The notes below the pieces were generated by a model. It had not been told where the DNA came from. It saw only the letters and a list, made by a program, of their open reading frames with translations, and made no database searches. A stretch of DNA of 64,000 nucleotides, taken from Gnetum montanum (Eukaryota; Streptophyta; Gnetopsida; Gnetales; Gnetaceae). A program made the translations under genes and the position numbers. The stretch is from NCBI GenBank assembly GCA_015680685.1, contig MNCI01010113.1, forward strand, positions 41,788 through 105,787, read 5' to 3'. Each line of letters starts with the position of its first letter. Position 1 is the stretch's first letter. This document shows positions 11,565 through 22,300 of the stretch, in pieces.

Positions 11565-11899
11565 AGGTATTTGTGAGGGCTTAGCAGGACTATTGGTTCA
11601 GAAAAAGGGTTTTTTTTTAGGCTTATTATCTGAATCACTTGGTTGGGGAGTCAGTTGTAAGTTAACAACCCTTGTGGTGTTTCTTTGCTGCAACTAGGCT
11701 AGAATTTTGCCTTGCATGGATGGAGCAGATGGCAACTGAGTTAAGGATGGAGGTATAGATGTAGAAGGATGAGGATGGTAATATAGAAAGAGGGATTATC
11801 CTCTTTGATATTATGCTTTATAATACTTAGGAGGGTAGTAATGATGCTAGAAAGAGATGTGACTGAAAGAGTTACACACAAAAATGGGCTGCTAAACAT

Positions 11900-14077
11900 A
11901 GTACTTGTATGGATCTAGTTGCTGGTAAGGGTACTACTACCTTGGTGGTGGCATCCCCCACAATTGTGGGTGTTACCATTGCTGGTAATGCTCGTGAGGT
12001 TGAGGTGGCACTTCACTTGAATATTAGGCTTATTAGTGGAACTACCTGTAGTTGCCTTGAGGATAAGACAACCTCTTGGATGCTTGCCTTTTCACCAATC
12101 TAGGATTTAGAGTGTACACCCTAGAATCTTGCAAGTGTAACATAATTGGGCAACATCCCTTAGGATGTTCATATTGGTAGATGTCACATCCACCATTGTC
12201 ATTTGTCTCAAAATCCACATCGTCTTCAATAGCAATAGCTTTGTCCTTACCTTTCTGATGGGCACATTTGGCTTCCTTCATTCTCTTTTGGTCATGACCG
12301 CTACCTTGCTCTTTAGACTCTTCTATAATTCTGAGAGCATTTTGGAACTTTTCATCCAAAGAGTCCCACATTTTATCTACCTTAGCTGATATTTTAAAGC
12401 AAATTTTTGTATTGGCAAAGTCTTGCATTGCACCACTTCATCAAGTGGTGCTTCCTCCTCATTATCATAAAACTGAACCTCCATTTTTTGGATGGAAGGG
12501 TCTCAATTGTATTCCTTTACAGTTTCCCTTTGCCTCAACTCATCTTCTTCTTTAGACACTTGCTCCATTAGCCTTTGGATTTGATGGACTCTTAGCTTTG
12601 AAAGCCTCCTTTGGGTGTAGATCCTAAGAGTTCTCCTCGTTTCTATTCTAAGCCCATATATAATATGGTGCAGTTACTTCCTTTGAAAAAAGCCATGGTC
12701 TAGGCATCTATGTAATAAAGAGTAATATCTGCCCATGGTCACATTGAAGGATTCATGTGTTTCTTGCTTCCACCCTTAGATCTACTTCCTTATATTAGAC
12801 ACTCAAAGTACATTTGATACTTGTCATTGAAAATTTCAAACATCATACTCCATTGTTTGATTGATTTTGGTTCTAAGGATTGGTACCCATTCGTTCTCAA
12901 CATTTTATGCATTGTGAAAGGCTTGGAGATGGTTCTATGGATTAGAATTGTATCCCCCCTTCAAACTTAGGAATATTGTTCATGTCCAAGCATTTGATTT
13001 AGTTGTCTTTCACGTGCCTTGTTGGAATCCTTACAACCTCTGCAATGTTTAGCATATTCCTGGTTGCAAGCAAAGGCTCATCATGGTCATAATCCTTGTG
13101 ATGGCTATGATGCCTTTGATGCCCTCTGCTATCCCTTCTTCCTCTATGGTGGGCCTCCCTTGATTGACCATGCCCCTGGTCTCTACTGTTTCGATGGGGT
13201 CTATGATCATCTCTATCTCATTGATTACCTCCATCATGATCTCTTCCTTTGTGACTTTGGTTGAAGCTGGAAGAGGAAGAAAATGAGGATGAAGAAGGTG
13301 AAGAGAAAGGAGGACTAGCACTAGAACGATGTCCACTACTTCCTCTTTTTTGGTCCTGACCATGATCACCATGTTTGTCTTTCTTGTGGTGCTTATCATT
13401 ATTCCTGCCTTGACTCCCTCGTTTGGAGCCCCCATGGTCATGGGAACCAATCTTCCCTAAACTAGGGTTGTTTACAGTTGACTGCAAATTTTGGTTAAGG
13501 GCCCCTTTGTTAAAGAAGAGGGGAGGAGAATCGGTGTTTTGAGAACCCCTAGAGAAGGGATCCTCTCCTTCCTTTTGGCACAATAGGAGTAAGGGGTTTG
13601 TGAACTATTTGCCCTTCGATGCCTCATAGCGTGTCTCCATGTGTCAATCTTTCTTCTACTAAGCCTCTATGGGATGACAATCCTGATAGTCATGATCTTG
13701 CACAACATACTCAGCATTAAGCCTTGTGATGCCCAATCTCATGAGACTGTGGAGTAGCATTGTAGGAACTGATGGATCGAGCAACAACATGATGTTGCCC
13801 TCTATGTCACTCCACTGTAATTGTTCATCCAAGTGTACTCATCTAGATGAGTATAGATTACTTTGCATTGTTGGGACATGGGTGGCTTTGGGCCTTTTTG
13901 CGTTTGATTGGAAGTGTGCTTGAACAATGATGGAGATTCTTCCCTGTGAGAAGAAGCCATATTAGTTTTGAAGAAAAACAATGTGCTTTTGGTATTATTA
14001 CTTTTCTGAATGAGTTTGACTTTAAGGTTCATTACAACATTATTGGATAATTTCATTAACTCCCAGGTAGCACACAT
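11900..14077 (-). pseudogene. gag region of the minus-strand Gypsy element
   Basis: Minus-strand frames contain a capsid-like segment around 12830-12600 (NDKYQMYFECL), a histidine- and serine-rich hydrophilic segment at 13583-13218, and a lysine/glutamate-rich segment at 12428-12042 (KMWDSLDEKFQNALRI). All are interrupted by stops. The region sits between the primer binding site and the protease, which supports gag; sequence similarity alone would be weak. Confidence 0.55.
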
Positions 14078-14090
14078 AGCTAACTAAAGT

Positions 14091-14107
14091 CCTTGGCAAT
14101 GGTGCCA
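14091..14107 (-). promoter_or_regulatory. Primer binding site (tRNA-Asp-like)
   Basis: On the minus strand the sequence directly after the LTR terminus reads TGGCACCATTGCCAAGG, one base from the LTR's CA end. It is close to the tRNA-Asp-complementary site TGGCGCCGTYGCCGGGG typical of Athila/Tat elements. Confidence 0.65.
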
Positions 14108-14108
14108 A

Positions 14109-14941
14109 TGATGAGCAACGAGTAGTTCCTACACCAAACCATACGAATCAATAGCAGTCACTAAGCAATTTGGTTGAATTTTGTAGACTTTAGTCCTCTA
14201 AGTACACATTAACTAGATAGTGAATATCAAGGACATGACCATTGTCTTCTCAGTTTCACTTGTGATGTACAATGGTATGGTTAAGTGTAACTAAGACATA
14301 TGATTTGTATAACTTTTTATGTTTTTCATTAAATTCGCCTAAGTATAGAAAACAAGGTAATTGAATGTTTAATTAATCTAAGAACTAATTAATGCCTTAA
14401 CTAACCTTAACATAAGTACTTGTTCCCATCCATCATACACATCCTGAACATGTTGCAATGCTACTAGGTTACCAAACATAAACACTATTCAAATTACCAA
14501 GCATTAACATATGCTTGGGATGGTTGTACTTATGCGCATTAATTACTTGGTATTAATTAATTAATTAGATGCATGAACATAAATTACGTAAATAGTAAGT
14601 GCATTAAGTAAATAGTAAGCTAAGTCCAAGTGTTGCAAGGTTTATTAAGAAAGCTCGTCTTTATTGCTGTTTACACTAGGGTGTCCAAGTACATCAATGC
14701 TCGAATCAAGATCTATACACTTCTCAACTCCTATTGTGGGCACTTAGAAAATATTCTAACTCTCAAATAAACAAACTATAAGAGTTCGGCTAAGTTATGA
14801 ATGAATGAATGCCATAAATGAGATGGGTGCACACATTTTTATAGGTAAGACTAGTCATTGTGTCGTCATGTATGTGTCAATACATCAAACCATGTGTTGA
14901 TGGGATCACGTCGATGCGGTCTAGTTAATCGTGACTCATCA
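14109..14941 (-). mobile_element. 5' LTR of the minus-strand Gypsy element
   Basis: 833 bp bounded by TGATGAG and CTCATCA, the same termini as the solo LTR at 4401-5334 and clearly homologous to it in R/U5 (for example the GCAAGGTTTAT segment and a minus-strand AATAAAG signal near 14662-14668). A minus-strand TATA-like CTATAAAAATG lies near 14836-14846. The flanking pentamer on the outer side is CCTAA. Confidence 0.8.
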
Positions 14942-15548
14942 CCTAAGTAATAGATTCATATAAATCATTAGGCAATTTGTAGAAAGGCAAAGAAGCGGTG
15001 GTTCTGCTTGAAGGATCATCTACTAAATCTAGTTGCATTATCAAAACCTTGCTTTTTCCAAATTTAATTTAAAAAAGAGAGAAAAGACTGAATCATATAA
15101 ACTCATTTAGTTAGACTCTATTTTTGATGATCTTATGTACTTTAAATTTTTTAAAATATTATTGTTCATTGTTTTTGTATCCAACAACACTTTACCCAAC
15201 ACCCCTGCCCCCACCAGCGCCCCCCCCACCCCCCAAGACCCTAACATCCTCACCCAAAAAGAAAATAAAAATAATAAAAAAATCATAAAGTATAGAGCAT
15301 CTAATCATACAAGAAGCTTCACAATGATGTGTTAGCTTAGTGATAAGAGCCTTGGAGTAGATTTGATTTTTGGTTTCTAAAAATACTCTTTTAAGTTAGA
15401 TACCTTTACGCTCATATAATGTAAATTTGTAAAGTATCATGTTACCTGCACATAAAACATTTCAGTGTTTTTGGAGACTCACAACAGGGAGTAATATCTT
15501 GTTGATTTTATGCCTTTTTCATAAGCGTACTTAAAAATACCGTATTGG
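14942..15548. other. Intergenic stretch upstream of the COQ8 gene
   Basis: Holds a C-rich tract with long C runs at about 15200-15245 followed by A-rich sequence, and a SINE-like box A segment (TTAGTGATAAGAGCCTTGG) near 15336-15354. No ORF of interest. The COQ8 promoter is expected here or in the repeats that follow, but no convincing TATA box was identified. Confidence 0.4.
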
Positions 15549-15728
15549 CTGTATGTGTTTTTAGGTGCATTTACATTCAACTTCTTTCCTGTGGACACTT
15601 GAACTTTGCTGTACATGTTTTTTAAGTGTATTTACAGTCAAATTGTTCCTGGTTGCATTCAAAATTGACTGCATGTGTGTTGTTACGTGTAATTACAGTC
15701 AGATATTGTTTGAGAATGTTAAAGTTTT
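15549..15728 (+). repeat. Three 60-bp tandem repeats upstream of COQ8 exon 1
   Basis: Copies start at 15549, 15609 and 15669, exactly 60 bp apart. Each begins CTGyAyrTGT and contains a TTACAkTCA-type block about 25 bp in. Divergence among copies is 25-40 percent by eye. They run into the open frame that continues into exon 1, so part may be transcribed as 5' UTR. Confidence 0.75.
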
Positions 15729-15852
15729 CGCTGATGCACCGATCGAACCTTCCAAATCCGCTTATGCTCGAACTGTGTTGAATTTGGATACCATAGCAGA
15801 GCAGCAGCGAGCAACTGCAGGGCTACTGCGGTGTTTTGTGCCATGCCATATC

Positions 15853-16301
15853 ATGATGGCAAATCGCAGAGGTGAGATGGCGAAGGTAATGGAAGGCGCA
15901 GCTCTGGTAGCCAGAGAGGCAGTGGATTCGTGGAAAAGCCTGCAACTCCTCCGCCATGGCGACCTCCGCTCTTTGGCATTTACCATTGTCAACGTCGCTA
16001 CGGACCTGACCGGCCTCACAAGCGGTCCCATACGCCGTTTCACGCAGCCTCCTCCTCCTCCTCCTTCTGGTGATTCTGTCGTCGTTTTTGCGCACCATGA
16101 TCAAAATTCTTCTGCAATTCCTCAACCTCAAGCTCAAGATGATGGTGCTGTTTTTGCTTCCGGTATTACTGATCCGGGCGACACTGATGCGCCTGCTATG
16201 CAAAACCGTGATTCTGAATCGAAATCCACGCAAATCCCCCCGGCAAGACGCAAATCACGGGAACGGCGCGTTCCTTCCACTTCCTTCGGCCGTGCGTTAG
16301 G
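15853..16301 (+). CDS. COQ8: COQ8 exon 1
   Basis: Encodes residues 1-149 and two bases of codon 150. Holds the conserved helix with [12 protein letters not shown], the [13 protein letters not shown] block, a run of six prolines, a poorly conserved acidic linker, and the basic [10 protein letters not shown] stretch that precedes the kinase-like domain. The donor is GG|GTATGC. The linker is where family members vary most in length. Confidence 0.88.
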
Positions 16302-19300
16302 GTATGCGTCTCTGCACCCTTTTTTGATTTGTCTGCGCTAGGTGTTTGATGTTATTGCTACGAGTTTTGCCATTGGCCCAGGCGCTGCAAAATTTGTGCA
16401 CATATTAGCTTAAAATTTAGGGACCATCATCATAAGGTGTTTGTCTTCAAGTTCAGAAGTCTAGGTTAGTGTCTTCAATTTCAGAAGTCTAGGTTCGGAT
16501 ATGGGTGCAGGGATGAGCATTAAGCGTTAGGTGATGATGCTTTTAGTGATTTCCAAGGGCCTGTCTTTATAGGATGAGCGTTGAGACCGTGGGTGATCAT
16601 CCTAGGGCTAGTCTTTCCATCACAATCAATCTTAACCATCTATGGAATCCAATTCCACCAAAGCTAAGTTAAAGGAAAATTGTGAGATGAGTATTGAGCC
16701 TATGGGTGATCCTTCAGGACCACATTTTACAGAATGACCATTGAGCCTCTAGGAGATGATCATTTTATTAATCTCAGGACCTGCCTTTATGGGATGAGCA
16801 TTAGCCTATGGGTGACGATCCTTTAATGATGTTTGTATTAGCATATTAGTTTGGAATTTGAATGAATTTGACAGGTTTGCAGGACTTGGGGCCGGCTTGG
16901 CATGGGGCACTGTCCAAGAATCTACAAAGAGGCTGCTCTTTGGCATGGGGAGTGCTGATTCACAGACAAAAGTTTGGTCTCCTTTTGTATCCGAGCAGAA
17001 TGCAGAGCGACTAGCCAAAACCATGTGCCGAATGCGAGGTGCAGCTCTTAAAGTTGGCCAAATGCTGAGTATACAGGATGAGAGTCTGATACCAGCACCG
17101 GTACAATGTTTGTTTCATTATTTGTTTAATTAGTTATTTTTACAATTTCGAAGAAATCGCCCTGTTGTTGTTGCTTCTGGATGGATTACTTTGTGCAAAT
17201 GTGTTTACCTAAATAGATTCATGGTAGTTAAGGATTTTCTGAATTGTACCTTGGTAAAATTCTAACTTTTTGCACTAGAGTATGTACTAATACTGATTCT
17301 CATGGTTTTTGCTGTAACTTTCTTGTTAGAGAGGCAAATGATGCAGGCTCTTAGTCAGCATATAATTTATGTCTTAGCACACAAATATGAGTTTTTCTAA
17401 TACAATATTCATCATTTATCTAATTTTTCTTTTATCATACCTAATGCATTCTAAATCTTCTTGTGGATCCTGGCATGGGAATTCAAACAGTTGGTTATAT
17501 AATTTAAATATATCCTTTGAATTTAAAGATGAAAATTTTTTTTTCATCTTGGTTAGAGAATGCAACTTGTGGGTTGCAAGTGACAGGTTGGAATTTCAAG
17601 TGGTATGTGGATGTGGCACTCTTTAATGGAGTACTTGAAAATGGTTTGACCAGAGGGGAGAGCTGTTATGTTTTTATAAAAAGTAGATAAATAAGAAATA
17701 ATTACAGATTGATCATGATCAGGAACATGTTTACAAAATTGCTATGTATCATTCTGGAGAAAAAATTGAGACGTTGGGCAGAAGAAAATGATTTTTGTAT
17801 AGTTTCACAAGCAGGATTCAGAAAACAAACATTTTATATAGATCATCTGGTTACTCTCAGATATTGCATTAAACAATCAAAAGGGAAAATGAGGTAAAAC
17901 ATTTATTTGTTTTGTTGATTTTGCTAAGTATGTGATTCTATTGTGAGAGAACAATCATGGAATGGACTTATCAAACTGAAAATTGATTCTGGTTTATCCA
18001 GTATCATCTGAAATTTGTGCAAAGAAATGGCTTTTTAATTAAAAGATGAGGAAACTATAAAATGTTGTTAGTTCTCCAGCAATAAAGTAAGGCTATCCCA
18101 TTTCACCAACATTGTTCACCATTTTTATTGACAAACTAGAAGAGTGGGTCAAAGAACTACCTACAAATTATGCTATTAAAGCATCATAACTTTGGTTGGG
18201 AGCAACAGTGTAGGATAAAAGGATGCACAAAATCTTATTCCTCGTCCAGAGGTTGTGAATTATTAGATTGGAAATTTTTTTCTTTGTTCATAAGTTGGAA
18301 AGAATTGATTCTAAAATTTCATGTTTTGTAGAATGAGAAAATTCTTTGGGCCAAATTATAGATATATATTATAAATGGATAGCTTGGATAATAGTTATGA
18401 ATTGTGAAGCCACCCCCTCCCCACACCAACCCCACAACACACAGCGTTTTATGGAGTTTCTGGGGTGTTTGTGGTTTCGGCTGGACTGTTGAGGTGTTGG
18501 ATTGGTTTGTTGCTTGGGGTTTTTCCCCACCCAATTGGGGCCATTGCTGATGACCCATGGTTTGTAAATTCCTGTACTGTATTTTTTCAGTAATATACTC
18601 CTGACAATTTTCTCAAAAAAAAAAAAAAAGTTATGAATTGTGAAGCCAATGAGAGCATAGTTCAACTATGAAGCATATTGCTTTATTTGTAATAGGATGC
18701 AGGTTCAAGATGTGATGGAAGCAATGATATGTTGTACTTAAGTTCTACCAAAGTTTTGTGATGACCTGAGAGCTTATATATTCTCAAAATTTTAATTCAA
18801 ACAATTCTATTTGTTTTTCCTTATCTAATTATCTTCTACATGTTGTAAAAGGTTAAATTTTTAAAATAATGTTGTTTTTGTAAAAGCAAGATATTTTTCA
18901 TAATGTCATTGTGGTTTGTGGGCTTTATTAGTGATGATATTATCAATGGCATATTTGTTGGTTTCAAGTTTGGATGCAATATGAGGAGGTTAGCCTAAGG
19001 TTGGCAGCTAAATGTAAAACTATGCCAAATCCCATGGATGAGTTCTCTTTCAAATTTTGCATATGCTATGGCATTTCCCAAATGTAATCTGCAACGATTA
19101 TATGGCTTGGTTGTGAAGAATGAGGAGGACTTACTTGAGCATCATCTAGAAACAATGTACAACATTGGGGTCTTGATGTTGTGGAAAGTATGCAAGGGTT
19201 CTCACATCAATGATGAGTGTGGGTAGGGAAACAAGTCCAGTTGCAGAAATTTTGGATGTCAACTTGGAATATTGACATTATGAATAGAATGACATTCTGG

Positions 19301-22300
19301 ATGGAACAACCTTGAAGAATCCATTTTCCATTTTCACAAAATGCACAAGAAAACAATTGCATATAATCTGTGATGTAGATTAGAATCAGTGTATTAGTAT
19401 AATTGCATATAATTTGTGATGTAGATTGGAATTGATGTACTAGGCAAAGAGAATGACTAATTTAATCTTCTTGTGTTGCAAATTGCATCTAAAACTACAG
19501 ACAAATGAATTTGTCTTCAACACTGTCATGTCGTTGTGTCAGATTGCTGTAGTTGAAATGATGATGTCCATTGAGGGTAACACTGTAGCAATTTTCAGTT
19601 CTTCAATCTCCTTATTACTAATTCATTTTTGTTTTAATTATATTATTTTTTTGCAGCTTTATTCCTATCTCATGGGGGTGTTAAATATGGAATTTTGCCT
19701 AGATGCCACAGTGCATGGAAAAGTTAGGAGAATTTTCAGGTGCTAAATATGGACTTCTACCAAGATGCCTCAGTTCAGAAAAAATGTAGAAAAGTCAGAA
19801 GAGTTTTTAAACTTTGAATTATGTCTTTGATGTATAGGCACTATGCTTATGAATTTCAAACTTCTTCACGGTTACAACGACAACAAGATTTCAGTTACAT
19901 CATAACAAAAATACAGTTGCATCCATAAGCATAGCATATATACATCATTGACATAATTCAAAATTTAAAATTCGTCTAACTTTTCCACACACTGGGGCAT
20001 CTTGGCAGAAGTCCACATATTTAGCACCTGGATACAAATAATACACCCATGAGATAGGAATTAAGCTGCATAAAAACAAAAAAAAAAAAAATCAAAACAA
20101 AATAAATTGGTAATAAGGAGTCAGAATTTTGAAATGGTTTGGTTGCAAGTTTGAGTTGCAAATTTTCTGCGTGCGTTGGATTTTGATGATCTTGTTGGTG
20201 CTGTTCTAGCTGAAGATCTTCAGGTAATTAAGATTCATTGTCATATGGTGAGACTTTGTATGTTGATGAAAAAACAAAAGAAAATGGAGACCAAGATGCT
20301 GACACTGTGAAAAGGCTAGCCACATGATGAGGGATTGCCTGGTGTAAAGCATGATGCTGGTACCTCTAGCAAAGTCAGGTCCTTTGGTATGCTTTTTTTC
20401 TATCAAATGGACAACCTTGGATCTATAGTGGTCGGATCACAAAAAGATAATATTATTTATAGAAGAACAAACAAAACAACATATAAACTACCATCCACAT
20501 TCCTCTTCTAGAGATATAACTAAACACATTCCTTTTCTAAAGATAGCACTATTTAGAATTCTTCCAAAATTTTTCTGCATCTCTTCAAAGAGCCAAAGCA
20601 GCAACCCACAGCGATGTTGGGCTTCTTGACCTCTGCTGAAGAACTTTAAAATTCTTTTCCTGCCATATCACAAATCAAATAAACTATGGAAGTCCTGTCC
20701 ACACGGTCCTTTGGTCATGTTGCTATTATATAGAGGAAGATACTATTATGCTTTGACATTGCTGATTATGGCCATGGCTAGCAGCTAGTGGAAGTTGTAT
20801 TTTTGTTGTGTTAGTATTGTTATTTTCACCCTATGTTATCTCAGATTTGCTAATATGTGATGAGGCTGCATGCTTAGATATGTATGAGATGGTGTCTGGT
20901 ATTGTTAGTTTAATCTTATTTTAAGTTTGTTGCCTTGAGGAGGCTTGGTCAAGTTGGATATGTAAAGATGCTCTTAAACGGGGTCTGCACTTCATAATTC
21001 GTTGTATGCCCTTGTCATTGTTGATTAGCATTCAAAACATGTGGTGCTTTGTCTGCTCTTATATTCATCAGTAGTGGAAAGAGGGCGTGTGGTGATCATG
21101 GTTCCAACTTGGTTTTCATCATTTTGTGTTGGAGAGAAAAATAGATTTGTCTTCTAATCCAAGGGCTTGTGAAAAGGTAAAGTTCTAATTAAGGTTACTT
21201 TGTAAAATTGAGATCTTTTTAATAATTTCAGTTCAGTTTGTGGGATTTTATTAGTGAGAGTATAATATCCCGTTATTAGGTATTAGTGAGAGGCTCTTAT
21301 CCCACATGGGATAAGGACAGGGGATCTCTTGTGGTTTGTAATTTGGCTATATAAACCTCTTTGGGGTTTGGTGAAGAGAGAATAAAAAGAGTGGTTTGAC
21401 ATCCTGTGCAAGCGGGGCCACAGTGTGAGAAAGCCATGACATGTCGCTCTTGGCTTTTAATCTATCTTCTTGTTATATTTCTGTTTGATTTCTTTTGAAT
21501 TTTTTTTTCTCTTTTTCTGTGTAGCCTTTCTTTGTCTGTTAAACTTGCAGTGATTACTGTGTATTTGTCTGCATTTTTTTGGAATCATTCTGTGTATTTT
21601 CAAAAACATCCGTTGCTTGCAATTACAGTGTATCCTTTTATTATTCATTATATTTGGACTCACCTCTTCTGGTTTCTGGAGTCGGATACCAAATATATGA
21701 GAGCTTTTGAATTAATATATAAAATAACAAACATATAGAGTATGTTTTTCTTGTTAAAATCAAGAATTTTTTTTACCATCCTTATTGGATACATCTTGTT
21801 GCTATTTTTCTGTTTAATCTCTTTTGCATCCGCTTGTCTTTTCCTGTGTAGCTTTTCTTTATCTGTTAAATTTGCAACGATTGCTGTGTTTTTTAAGGCA
21901 TTTTTTGGAATCATTCTGTGTGCTTTGTATTTGTTTTTTTTTTTTGCTGTGCTATTGCATAACATTAATCTGTTTTAGTTTGCTTTTTTTATTTCTGCAG
22001 TTTTTTCTGTATATTTTCAAGAACATCTGTTGCTTGAAATTACAACAAATTTCAATTCTGTATCCAGTTTTTATTTCATTATTTTGGTTGAGAGGCCAGC
22101 TACCTACCAATCACAGATTTGGGTATTAATGTTATTTTGCCAGCTACAGAAAAGAGGTAAACCATAATATACTTAGTTTGCAAGAATAAAGAAAGACATT
22201 CAAGATTTGAGTATTAATGTTAATTTGGTAATAAAAGTGAATAGTGAAAAGGAATTTATATAGCCGTTTGTATGTAGCTGGATAAGACTAGGATAATGAT

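Larger units (their letters stand above)
7920..14941 (-). mobile_element. Degenerate Ty3/Gypsy (Athila/Tat-like) element, 3' end missing
   Basis: Read on the minus strand from right to left: 5' LTR (14109-14941), primer binding site (14091-14107), gag (about 14077-11900), protease (11564-11304), RT (about 10566-9720), RNase H (about 9700-9280) and integrase (9084-8009). The order is that of Ty3/Gypsy. Every domain contains stops or frameshifts. No 3' LTR follows the integrase; at about 7915-7920 the sequence switches to the plus-strand remnant, so the 3' terminus was deleted or lost by recombination. The primer site resembles the tRNA-Asp type used by the Athila/Tat lineage. Confidence 0.85.

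Noticed and set aside
13049-13450. Isoleucine/methionine-rich minus-strand frame
   Set aside because: It overlaps the histidine/serine-rich gag frame at 13218-13583 in another frame and is its shadow.
15565-15852. Taking the 15565 ATG as the COQ8 start
   Set aside because: The upstream 96 codons overlap the 60-bp tandem repeat and resemble no COQ8 N-terminus I know; kept as an alternative only.
19453-19746. Open frame of 97 codons with cysteines
   Set aside because: It overlaps the left arm of the foldback and has no recognisable domain; it is probably chance.
21742-22129. Overlapping leucine/phenylalanine-rich frames
   Set aside because: They come from pyrimidine-rich repeats in COQ8 intron 2 and appear in two frames at once; composition explains them.
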